64,000 nt of DNA, from contig OX485806.1 in the NCBI GenBank assembly GCA_950295325.1, positions 53,315,169-53,379,168 of the forward strand. Direction: 5' to 3'. Below are positions 9,846 through 19,368 of the stretch, piece by piece. Position 1 is the stretch's first letter. Each line of letters opens with the position of its first letter. Source of the DNA: Polytrichum commune (taxonomy: Eukaryota; Streptophyta; Polytrichopsida; Polytrichales; Polytrichaceae). The notes beneath the pieces were generated by a model. It was not told the origin of the DNA. It did no database searches and saw only the letters and a program-made list of their open reading frames with translations. A program made the position numbers and the translations under genes.

Positions 9846-10524
9846 GCGCCCTGGTACAGCAGTGCCTGGGAGTGATTCCCGGGACTGCCAAGGTTCAAAC
9901 AGACATAACTTCCCCAAGACTTGCCCGAATGGGGCTAGTGAGGAGTCCATTGGCATCTACGTGAAGCGTAAATGAGGATGGAGTGGTTTATTGTTAGCAT
10001 CTAACATCATACAAGGAAGTTATGATGGTTTGAAGCTGCTGGGGGCTTCTAGGCCCAGCATTAAGGGAAAATGTCTACTCGGCCCCAACTCTTGGTGGAG
10101 AGACAAGAGGTTGGTTGACGGTGGGGTACAGGCCCCGCGTAGAGTCCTAGAGGCTTATATGGGTGAGGTGGTGTGGCCTCACCCACCCGAGGCCGAACGG
10201 CACGGCCTCCATGGGCTTTGGCCCATTGTGAGGCCATAGTTGCCTAGTACGGTTCGGGTTGTTGTAGTGTTGCTTCGGCAATGCGATGATCAACATGGGA
10301 TTGGACTTCTATGGATGGAAGTCCACATCAAAAAGACGGGTTACCAATTAAAGGGTGAGTCCCAAAAGCAAAGTAGGAGGGTTGGTTCCCTCCTATGAAC
10401 TATATGGTCCGGGGTAGGAGGAGCTAACCATTAGCATGGCGGTATGCGAAGGGTTAGCGCTCGTAACCTTTGCTAGAATTGAAAATTGGCAAGATTGCTA
10501 AGGGGGCTACCAAGGGTTGCGACA
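9846..10524 (+). repeat. Partial chromovirus LTR (family B), plus sense
   Basis: About 680 bp matching the family-B LTRs of B1 and B2 in reverse. The right end GGGTTGCGACA is the B terminus, and the words around CTGGTACAGCAGTGCC, TACGTGAAGCG and the palindrome near GGACTTC are shared. The left part of the LTR is not recognisable before 9846. Its right end abuts methyltransferase-like copy 1. Confidence 0.75.
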
Positions 10525-11215
10525 GATGAGAAGAGCTAGGCGATACGCTTTTATGGCATACCTTGGAGAGTTGCTCGTAAAAAACATCATGTTTTCTTCT
10601 TTATCCTTCTCGCTACTCTCACCGACAATAATGATGTTATTATGGATTGGCAGTGTGGTGTAGGTACACCTTCTTCTTTAGCATCATCCTTACTTTGAAT
10701 TTTTCGTTATTTTTGCTTCACTAGTTTCCATACTAACATTTTACTTCTCTTTGTTTTAGGTGGTTCGATTACAGCATGTTGCTCCCTTGAGCAGCATATT
10801 GTGGCTCTTGAGAGTGATCCCATTATTTTCAATGCACTCCTACTCCCCATGCGCGATCCCCAGCCTGCGCGTACATCTCGTTCAGTTGCCCCACCGTCTA
10901 CATCTATTTTTGATCCGCCTCAGAAGATAACCAAACGGGCATTCGGTTTTCTTTGTGCATAAGTTTCCTTTCTGTGTTTTGTCATGTTTGCGTTGATGTC
11001 ATTTTCCCATCTTCCTGTGTCATCTTGTTTCTAATCTTTTTGCTTGGGGGTTCAGAGAGCCAGTGGAAAACGCAGGTCTTTGTTGAGGCATGTTTTCGAG
11101 TCCTTCGAAGCCATTTGAACTTCCCCCGTATGCTAGTGCCATTGCAGATTGCTTTGCTAAGGCAGAGTTCCCACCTCCTCATCGCGTTCGTTATTTCTCG
11201 CGTGGGATGTAAAAT
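10525..11215 (+). pseudogene. Methyltransferase-like gene remnant, copy 1 (exons with introns)
   Basis: Three exon-like blocks align with copy 2 at 30872-32221. Block 1 (10525-10659) ends FILLATLTDNNDVIMDWQCG before a GTAGGT donor. Block 2 (10760-10962, after TTGTTTTAG) reads ACCSLEQHIVALESD and FNALLLPMRDPQPARTSRS, then a stop. Block 3 (11056-11209, after GGTTCAG) reads FELPPYASAIADCFAKAE and ends at a stop. A D-x-W-x-x-G-x-G pattern followed by a helix and LESD resembles motif I, the AdoMet site of beta-class N6/N4 DNA methyltransferases, where it sits near the C-terminus. That class is inference. Early exons are missing, block 1 carries an in-frame stop, and the donor after block 2 has become AT, so the copy is dead. 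Confidence 0.5.
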
Positions 11216-12101
11216 TTTTTTTTGTAAGAAGCAAAGGGGGGTGAGGAGAGTGATAGGGAATGTTGTCCAAGCCCTTAGTTTGCTCCTTTCTTTTGTTGTT
11301 TTCCGGATTCAATTAGAGTTGTGTGTTGGTTTTATTTTTGAGTTCCGGCGCAAGTCTCATTGTTGCAACCCTTGCTAGTTTTCCTTCACTTAGCTTGACC
11401 ACATTTCCAACCTAGCAAGTGCCACAAGCGCTAACCTGCACATCCCACGCACATGCATGGTTAGCTCCCAAAACCGTAGACCTTCAAGCTCATGGCTTGG
11501 TCACCAAACCCTCCTACACATGCATTCGGGACTCTCCCCTTAGTAGGAAGCCAATGGCTAAGGTGGACTTCCATCCATGGAAGTCCACTCTTGAGTTGAT
11601 CATCGTGTTGCCAAAACAACACTACAACTACCCGGAGCACATTGCCCCAGGGTCCCAGGGTGCTGTCCCGGGACAGCGCCCCACTCAAATGGCCATATCT
11701 CCTAGCTAGCACCTCCGATTGAGGTGTTCCTTAGCATTCTAGAATTCCACCGCCATAAGCTACTCATCACTTATGGCCTTACCCTCATGACTCTTAGTCC
11801 CCGTGGTTGAGAGGCGTTCTCAACGCCCGGGGCCCTCACCCACACTAAAAGTACTTGGGCCCTCTCACCAATGGCGCCACAAGTCCCGGGTGTCACTCTG
11901 TGAACCCTTTGAGTGGTCCACCACTCTGCGGGATCACTTTTAGTTAGAATGTTAGCATTAAAAGTTAGAATTGATAGGGAATTTAGGAAAAATTAGTTCA
12001 TTTAGCATTTAGCCTAGAAGAAGGAAGGTCAAAATGAAACTAAGTAGTGCTAGAAGATAGCAAAGTAGAAAAAATGTGCTAGCTAGTAAAAACAACTAGC
12101 T

Positions 12102-12213
12102 AAGCAAATATTAGTAGATGCTAGTTATTAAGCAAATATTAGTAGATGCTAGTTATTAAGCAAATATTAGTAGATGCTAGTTATTAAGCAAATGTTAGTA
12201 GATGCTAGCTAAG
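12102..12213. repeat. Four 28-bp tandem repeats in LTR A
   Basis: Unit begins AAGCAAATATTAGTAGATGC, at 12102, 12130, 12158 and 12186. The same block lies at 19572-19683 in the 3' LTR, and degenerate copies are seen in the diverged family-A LTR near 30500-30610. Confidence 0.9.
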
Positions 12214-13864
12214 CAAGTGTTAGTTTATTAGTTAGTATGAGGCACACAAGACTATTGGAGGTGTTTTACGTAAGAATATAAAATCGGCGTGAAGAATTTT
12301 GAAGACAAAAAAGAAAGAGAGCAAGGGGGATACTTGCCCACTTGCCCCCTTGCCAACTCGATGGCGGAAAAATTAGAAAGATTTCTAAAGGTTTTTTGTC
12401 GGAGCCACCTCGGCGAGAGGGTGGCAACCTCAACCGGGAAAACCCCCGAGCCAAAATTTCGGGAAAGGGTTTGAAAAATGGATCCGGTGGAGGAAGGGTC
12501 CAACCCTTTTGTGAGAGGGTTTAAAAACCCCTCCTTCCACCTTGTAGCGCTCTCTCTTTCTCTAGTTTTTGGGCGAAGCCCTGCTTCAATGTAGTTAGGA
12601 AAAAATCCTTTAGCATGTATTCTCAATGGTCTAAAAGAAAGGCTTGAGAACCTCCTCTACTCTCTCTCTCCTAGTTAGGTTGTGTGTTTATTAACACACC
12701 AACAAAATTATTCCTTCTTTTGTAGAGGTAGGTTGGATGGTAGAATTTTGAGTAGAGGCATTATAGACCTCATCTGCCAATGCCCTGAAGGCTTAGTTCA
12801 AAAGCTAGAACAAGATACTTATCATTTTTCTCTTAGAGAGATTTCATATAGCTATCCATAGCCGTTTCCCATTTGTGATTTGGTTGAGATGACAATTAGT
12901 TATGGATTTTCAAAGATGGAGTAGAAAAACTGGGTGGTCTTGTGGGTAGCGGCTGCTGGATCAAACCTGCGAGCCCAATAGGAATTTTAATTCCAAGAAA
13001 TTATATTTTTTCCAAGTAGAACTTTTGTGTAGCTTTCCAAAATGGCTTAGAACATTTGATTTGAGCATGATTTGAATTAGATATGAATTGTGCAAGATGG
13101 GACACATAGTTTGAGAACTTTTGGTTGACTGCTGCATTACAGAGGACCTGCTGGGTTCACTTCGGCTTACCTTTCTAATCACATATTTTTATCAAATACA
13201 TATTTTTAATATCTCTCCAGGGTCATATAGAACGTTTGATTTGACTAAGATTTGAATTAGATATGAATTGTTGAAGGCGAGATACATAGTTTAAGCCTTC
13301 TTGATTGACTGCTGTGTTACAAGGAGTCCGCTGAATTTCTATTAGCTTAACCTGCTGATGTCATAATTTTTCTAGTTAGAGCTTGTTCATAGCTTTCCAA
13401 TGGTATAAGAAAAGCCTAGATCCAAGTAGTAAGGAATGTGCTATGAATTTTTGAAGTTAGAAGGTAGATAGGTGGGTTGGAAGGGTCGGTTGAATCGACC
13501 TCACACTTCCAACCCTCATAACTTTTGCATTTCTTATCCGATTAGAGTGATTTTTAGATCATTGGAAAGATAATTTGGTGCACTAAGTATAAATATTATG
13601 CTTAGGATTAAATTACAGGGCAGAATAACACTTTATATTTTAATTGTTAACTAAGGTACGCTTACTACCAAACTAGTTACAAAGAAGGAGGCAAGGTCGA
13701 CGCTCGGAAAGTGGAGCAAGGAAGGAGGTAGCGGCTCGGCCTACATCAAGCCCAAATCAACCGAGGAAAATTGAGGTAAATTAACTAACCTTAAGCCTTC
13801 CATTTAGGATTGGAGGGAGCACGGCTAAGGTACGCATCTCTAAACCCACTCACCTATCTCGTAA

Positions 13865-13889
13865 GGTCAAGTGGTCAAGCCACTTGACC
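13865..13889. repeat. Perfect hairpin in LTR A
   Basis: Arms GGTCAAGTGG and CCACTTGACC around the loop TCAAG. The same sequence is at 21335-21359 in the 3' LTR. Confidence 0.85.
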
Positions 13890-14797
13890 GCCAAGGGAGT
13901 ACCCAATTCCATTGTTTTCGGGGCCCTTGGTATGTTTTGTGGTAGTAGCTTCATTTATTAGCAAGTTTCGTGTGTGGTAAGTCGGATTAATCACCGACAC
14001 GACCACTCTGAATGTTGTTGGTGGAAAGGTGGGGTTAATGACCCGCGAATCCACTATTATGTTGTTGGCCCCATAGATTGGGAGTAATGGCCCCAATTTA
14101 TGAAGATTGCGCAACAGGTTGAACCTACAGGTCGCCCGTCACCCTGGTCCCATTGAGTTGCATTTCGTGGTCTATCCAGTGTAAACACATTTAACAATCA
14201 AAACATACAAAATAAATCGTAAACCCTTGTTGGCAAGAGACCCGAGGTAAGGGGTGATGCCTAATATGTTAATGTAGTAAGTTAGGACGTGCAAACAAAA
14301 GTAAGTAATTAAGAAGGAATTTGTGTGAAGGGTGGGACTTAGGCCAAGTTCCCCCGCTTAGAAAACTAAATAGAACTAAATAAAGAAATAGGAAGAATTG
14401 AATGGTCCATCAAATTGTCGTTATTCCGTTCGTTGAGTTAGGGTGGTATGAGTCACACCCGGTTGGGTGTATCAGAACCATCCCAATTCACAAATTAGGA
14501 TTGCCTTGGTTTCAAGGCTGGTGCGTCTGCGCGTAGAATAGGTTGTAGGTTAAGGTTAGAACTAGATATGAAATTGGTTAGTGGAGTTTAAAGCCACACT
14601 AGTAAAAAACTAAGGCCTAACCTCCGGAGGTACTACGACGCATATTTAATCTCCCTTAAAAATCTAACTACTCACGTTATACACCTATCATCCGGGTTCG
14701 GCTTGGGCGCCTGCAAATGCAGGCCACCTTCACCGAAGGGCTTGTGTGATACTTTTAGGCTCCCTCGAAAGGGGGTGGCCCAAAAGTACCACATAAT

Positions 14798-14815
14798 TGG
14801 TGCGTCTGCCGGGAG
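14798..14815 (+). other. Primer-binding site, tRNA-Gly
   Basis: TGGTGCGTCTGCCGGGAG begins five bases after the LTR. It is the exact complement of the 3' end (CTCCCGGCAGACGCA plus CCA) of a plant tRNA-Gly as I remember it. Confidence 0.75.
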
Positions 14816-14931
14816 GGTGGATGCCCCTGCCATGCTCGAATGATATTTCTTTGAGTACTTATACGTTTAGACTAAGAGAAGAAGAGTTTAGTCCAATAGA
14901 AATTAGTCATACGTCATGGGCCACTTGTGCT

Positions 14932-17900
14932 ATGGTTAGTACTAGGGGACGATCGTACGACACCCCAACAACAACAACCGCATTTGCATCGGAGGCAACA
15001 CCAGGTAAGAGGTCGAAGAACGAACCACCAAAACCCGGAAAGACTAAGGAAAATAAATATCAAGGTCTAGGTCCAGAGTCCGAGCGCGAGAGGGAGAAAT
15101 CCCCCACCCCACAAAGTCCGGTTAGGGTGGCACGACCCCAACTCATGGCGAATCCTTTGGATGCAATGATGGCTCCTAGAGGGCCTCCCATTGTAATGCC
15201 ACAAGCATTAGCGCCAAGGGCGATGCCGAGTTATTTTCTGAAGTTCGGTGGCCTCCCGCATGAGGATCCTTCAACCCACATTGAACGATATATTGAGGTA
15301 ATGTTGGCCAACGTGATAGCCGAAGACACGTACAAACTCGTTTGGTTTTCTACTACGCTAGAGGGTATAGCGTATGAGTGGTACCGATCCCACGATGAGG
15401 GGACATTTAGGGACTGGCGAGCATTGCAGACGGCATTCCTTAGACAATTTAGACCGGAAATGGGCCAACAAAGCGCACTCGTGGCGTTAACGAACATGCG
15501 GCAAGGCCCATCCGAGGGTATTACATCATACATCCGACGGTTCGAGACGGTGGTAACTCGTTATGTAGGAACCCTTCTCACAAATGACACGATTAAATTC
15601 TACTTCATACAAGGGTTCAACAAACAAGGTACAATCCGAGAAATTCTTAACTCCAACCCTCAGGATTTGGAAGAAGCTAAAGCCGAGGCTAGGAGGATCG
15701 AAGGTGTAGACAAACAAAATGAGCGGATGTGGAATTGCACTATTGCACCTGTGCCAGCCTTCCTACCCACAACCTACATTCCTCCCGAGCAGAGTAAGCC
15801 TCCTCAGCTGGAGCCATCCCGACCGGATGCATACGCAGTCCACCGAGCGGCCCCGGTTCCTTTGGCTACGAGGCCACCCCCTGAGCTCTTAGCACTCCCT
15901 AGCCCTCCGAGCCACACCACGATCGAGGAGCTAGAACTTAGAGTTAAGAAGGCCAACGACGAGTTGAGGAGCGATGTCATGCAGTCGCTCAAGACCCTCA
16001 CAGAGCAGCTAACAATGGCAATCACGTCTAGGCCCTTAGCACAACCAGTTCCGCCGGCCTCGGAGGCAGGTAATTATGGCACCAACATTTGGTGTCGTAA
16101 TTGCAACAAACCTGGCCACAGTAATCAATTTTGCACAGAGCCTAGGTTCACAGGTAACCTAGTAGCCCCACCCCCCCGTCCACAACAAGGCCACTCCCAG
16201 ACTCAAGCCCGGAACAACGGTAAAGGAGTTTGTCCCACTTGCGGCAAGGTTCACATTTTGGGGCCAGGTAAGTGTTGGATCGAGACGGGGGTGGTCTGCA
16301 ACCATTGTGGGGGTAATCACCCGGTCGATAATTGTCGTAGGATTCTCGCGGAGCGACCCTCCCATTACTCTCAGCTGAATCAACAACTTCCGGCATTCTT
16401 CTATGATAGGAATCAACAGAACCAAGGAGGAATGTCGGTTAATTATCACCAAGGTAACCCTCAAAGCAATGGCCAACAAAACTACGGTCCACCCAACCAC
16501 CAAAACCAAGGTAATAGGGGGAACAACTATCAAGGTCCACAAAATTTGTACCCTCAAAACCCCCCAGCCGGTGGTAGGCAAGCCGACTCGAACTTGGTAG
16601 GAATGGTAAGCCAACAGTATGTCCCTCAGATGGGCCGGAACCAACCAAATAGGTTCAACAATGGACCCCAAGTTGCACAACAAGGTAATACCTTCAATAA
16701 CTCCCCTAATGAAGGCAACCCATTCTATGGGTACCAAATGAACCAAGGTCAGGCTTATGGTCTTAACGGTCAGTATACCGACAACCCTCCTCAACATCTT
16801 ATGGGGAGTGGACAGGATACTAACCAACAATGGGCGCAAAACATGAATGGGCCTCCAACATCCCAAGGTCCCCTTAACCTTGGTCATGCACAAACCCAAG
16901 ACGCGAGGTTCATTGATAACAATAGGGCGAGCACAAGTTGTTCAGCTCCATTCCTTCCTATCCCAAATGATAGTCATAGCAACTTCATCTCTCACGAGCT
17001 AGCCGATTCTTCTTTACGGGCTATCCTGGTTCCCCCTAAAAAACTAAAGCAGAAAATAGACGTGGCAGTGGTCACTAGGGCTCAGAAGAGGGCACAAACC
17101 GTGATGGGTGAAGGTTCCGAGAAGCCCAATGAGTCTGAAGAGTCACCAAAATTCGCAGAACTTCCAGAGTTTTTGCAGAACGCAGCCCTTAAGGCTAAGG
17201 TTCCCACAACTTCCCTAGGGCCTAACCCGGATGACGAACCGGTAGAAGAGCCATTTCTGGAGGAAGAGGAAGACCTCTTCCGATTTGTGGATAGACGAGA
17301 CGCATGGGGCAATGGCCTGCCCGCTAACTTCCCACCGAAACCCCGGCCTAGTCGCGCCTTTAACCCGGCCGAGGACTACGACCTTTGGTCAGACCTTTGT
17401 AGCCTACGAGCCAACATTTCTTTGGCACAACTAATTCAAGTAGCTCCCGCCCTAAGAAATGAATTCAAGGAAGGAGCCACCCAGGTTAGGAAGGCTAAAA
17501 TCCCAACGATGGCAGTTGAGGTCCGAAGAACCCCCCTAGGGGACGAAGGACCAATCGAGGTGGAGGTTGAGATTATGGACAAAATAATCCCGCACACCCT
17601 GGTTGATGGGGGTAGTGGGATCAATATTATGCCACTCTCAACGTTGGAAAAACTTGGCCTCGAGCTCACTGGCCCTTCACCCTTTGTTATCAATGTCGCG
17701 GACCAAAGACAAGTCACCCCCCTTGGACAAGTAAAGGATTGCTTGATGAAAGTCGGGGGAGAAGTCTATACGATCACGTTTCAAGTTTTGAGGCTCCCTG
17801 TAACATCCAAAAGTTATCCGATACTTTTAGGTAGAGACTGGCTTCGGAGAGCAAATGCCACAACCGAGTGGTCTACGGGTACCTCCCAAATAACATTTGG

Positions 17901-18837
17901 GCCCCCTCACAACAGAACAACGACAAGAATTGCACTCCGTAAGCCTTCGACAGAATTCACGGAATCCGACCTACCCAAATCGAAGCCAGAACCCAACATA
18001 GTTTCGGTAGACTTAGCCAACCAAACATTGGGCACTAAGACCCATTTAGGTCCAGTGAAGGACATGGGTCCCGGCCTCTATGGCTGGGAGGACACGGGCG
18101 AGTTTACGGCGTGGATGGAACTCAACCCCGAAGAAACAAGTACCCACACCCAGGTGTACACTATTTCCGCCACCTGGGACACATCGCTGGGTTATCCGGG
18201 ATTCACTTTGTTAGCAGATGATCTATCCATCGAATCAGTCTACGCCCTCGAGATAGACGGCACCCAACCAATGACGCTAGAGGATCTCTTACTCGAGGAA
18301 GATATCATGCCATCATTACACTTCAGGAACACCTCTACCGGAATTCAGGTAGGCCATGATTTCGCGTCATATCCTTCGGTGCCAAACGATTGGTATAAAG
18401 GTCCAACCAACCAAATGCCGTTTGCCCTTGTATATGGGATTGAAGCAGTGCTCCCAATTGAGTTGGAGATCCCCTCTTTGCGAATTGCAGTTGATTCACG
18501 ACTTACGGTAGCCGAGTCACTAGCAGATAGGTTGCTAATGTTAGAGAGTCTTAGCGAGCGACGACGAGCTAGTGTGCAACATCTCGAGGCAATGCAACAG
18601 AGGCGCAAGGCCGTCTTCGACAAACGACACAAGGTAAGAACTTTGCAACCCGGGACGTTGGTGATGCTCCAAGATGCGAGGAAACTGGAGTTCCCAGGTA
18701 AGTTTGACGCCTTGTGGTTGGGCCCCTTTTGGATCACGAATGTGTATGACAATAATTCGGTTCAATTGGCTACACTTGATGGCACATATTTCCCTACGCG
18801 AACTAACGGGGGTCGGTGTAAGTTGTATAATGTGTGA
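14932..18837 (+). CDS. Element A gag-protease protein with integrase C-terminal segment
   Basis: The open frame runs upstream to 14797, but the likely start is the ATG at 14932 (MVSTRGRSYDTP, a common gag opening); an ATG at 14821 is the alternative. In order: retrotransposon gag capsid (about nt 15220-15710, WYRSHDEGTFRDW, LRQFRPEMGQ); CCHC knuckle CRNCNKPGHSNQFC near 16093, with two further Cys clusters (CPTC, CNHC); a long Gln/Asn/Gly-rich stretch (16380-16900); aspartic protease with LVDGGSGINIM at about 17600 and ILLGRDWL at about 17827; and an integrase C-terminal segment (about 18410-18830, FALVYGIEAVLPIE, LGPFWITNVY). RT, RNase H and the integrase core are not seen. The frame looks whole as it stands, and may supply particle proteins while borrowing RT and integrase. 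Confidence 0.85.
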   Translation: MVSTRGRSYDTPTTTTAFASEATPGKRSKNEPPKPGKTKENKYQGLGPESEREREKSPTPQSPVRVARPQLMANPLDAMMAPRGPPIVMPQALAPRAMPSYFLKFGGLPHEDPSTHIERYIEVMLANVIAEDTYKLVWFSTTLEGIAYEWYRSHDEGTFRDWRALQTAFLRQFRPEMGQQSALVALTNMRQGPSEGITSYIRRFETVVTRYVGTLLTNDTIKFYFIQGFNKQGTIREILNSNPQDLEEAKAEARRIEGVDKQNERMWNCTIAPVPAFLPTTYIPPEQSKPPQLEPSRPDAYAVHRAAPVPLATRPPPELLALPSPPSHTTIEELELRVKKANDELRSDVMQSLKTLTEQLTMAITSRPLAQPVPPASEAGNYGTNIWCRNCNKPGHSNQFCTEPRFTGNLVAPPPRPQQGHSQTQARNNGKGVCPTCGKVHILGPGKCWIETGVVCNHCGGNHPVDNCRRILAERPSHYSQLNQQLPAFFYDRNQQNQGGMSVNYHQGNPQSNGQQNYGPPNHQNQGNRGNNYQGPQNLYPQNPPAGGRQADSNLVGMVSQQYVPQMGRNQPNRFNNGPQVAQQGNTFNNSPNEGNPFYGYQMNQGQAYGLNGQYTDNPPQHLMGSGQDTNQQWAQNMNGPPTSQGPLNLGHAQTQDARFIDNNRASTSCSAPFLPIPNDSHSNFISHELADSSLRAILVPPKKLKQKIDVAVVTRAQKRAQTVMGEGSEKPNESEESPKFAELPEFLQNAALKAKVPTTSLGPNPDDEPVEEPFLEEEEDLFRFVDRRDAWGNGLPANFPPKPRPSRAFNPAEDYDLWSDLCSLRANISLAQLIQVAPALRNEFKEGATQVRKAKIPTMAVEVRRTPLGDEGPIEVEVEIMDKIIPHTLVDGGSGINIMPLSTLEKLGLELTGPSPFVINVADQRQVTPLGQVKDCLMKVGGEVYTITFQVLRLPVTSKSYPILLGRDWLRRANATTEWSTGTSQITFGPPHNRTTTRIALRKPSTEFTESDLPKSKPEPNIVSVDLANQTLGTKTHLGPVKDMGPGLYGWEDTGEFTAWMELNPEETSTHTQVYTISATWDTSLGYPGFTLLADDLSIESVYALEIDGTQPMTLEDLLLEEDIMPSLHFRNTSTGIQVGHDFASYPSVPNDWYKGPTNQMPFALVYGIEAVLPIELEIPSLRIAVDSRLTVAESLADRLLMLESLSERRRASVQHLEAMQQRRKAVFDKRHKVRTLQPGTLVMLQDARKLEFPGKFDALWLGPFWITNVYDNNSVQLATLDGTYFPTRTNGGRCKLYNV

Positions 18838-19123
18838 CAGGTGCAACTAGCGGATTAAATACGATGTGATACCTTCAGACCCAAGGCAAAGGCGGAGGGT
18901 TTCCAATTCCTGCAATAGGTGCTAGGTTAGAGGTCGGCCCTCTGTGGTCATTGTTTGAAGGAAACCAGTAGGGGGACCTTCTTTCTTCAGCGCCTGGGAA
19001 TTGCTCTTGTAGTCCGAACTCTCTCCGAAGAGGAAGGAAGCGGGTTGAAAGTTTTTTCTTCTATAGCTCCAAGTTGCTCCCGCAAGGCGGAGGGGGTGTC
19101 CTAGATAGACACAAACCCAGTCC
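18838..19123 (+). other. Element A 3' untranslated stretch
   Basis: No frame of note between the stop codon and the purine tract. G/A-rich, with several AAGGCGGAGGG-like words. Confidence 0.5.
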
Positions 19124-19133
19124 GGTGGGGGAG
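19124..19133 (+). other. Purine tract GGTGGGGGAG in element A
   Basis: A typical plus-strand primer sequence followed by TG, but it lies 235 bp before the start of the 3' LTR instead of touching it. Confidence 0.5.
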
Positions 19134-19368
19134 TGTGGCGGCTTTGAAGTGTTTTTTGGCTTTAGTATAGTACTATCTTTTTTTTCTCTCATCTTCACAA
19201 CTTTGAAAGGATAAGATGCAAGTAATGATAAGAAAAAACAAAAATAAAACAAAAATATATGTGTAAGTGGTTGTGTGCATGCAGGTGACCGTGTACCCAG
19301 GATTGGCGTGCGAGCAAGAGCTGGTGTTCGTAGCGCTCGAACGAGCAGCTCCCCTGATGGCCGACATA
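19134..19368 (+). other. Extra segment between purine tract and 3' LTR of element A
   Basis: The first half is A/T-rich. Around 19274-19284 a TGTGTGCATGCAG resembles a 3' splice site. After it, a GC-richer run of about 85 bp stays open and reads VTVYPGLACEQELVFVALER and on toward the LTR, looking like an exon. This may be a captured host fragment. No purine tract touches the LTR here, which is unusual for an element that has recently moved. Confidence 0.35.

Larger units (their letters stand above)
11899..14793 (+). repeat. Element A 5' LTR
   Basis: Starts TGTGAACCC and ends AGTACCACA. It is unusually long (2,895 bp). It contains a 28-bp tandem block (12102-12213), a TTTAAAAACCCC box near 12519 that could serve as TATA, and a strong 10-bp-arm hairpin (13865-13889). 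Short frames inside it occur identically in the 3' copy because the LTRs are duplicates, not because they code. Confidence 0.95.

Noticed and set aside
12252-12626. 124-codon minus frame, repeated at 19722-20096, as a conserved gene
   Set aside because: It is repeated only because it lies in both LTRs of element A; composition is not protein-like.
13875-14114. 79-codon frame present twice (also 21345-21584)
   Set aside because: Same reason: inside the duplicated LTRs of element A.
16159-16899. 246-codon minus frame
   Set aside because: Antisense shadow of the Gln/Asn-rich gag stretch of element A.
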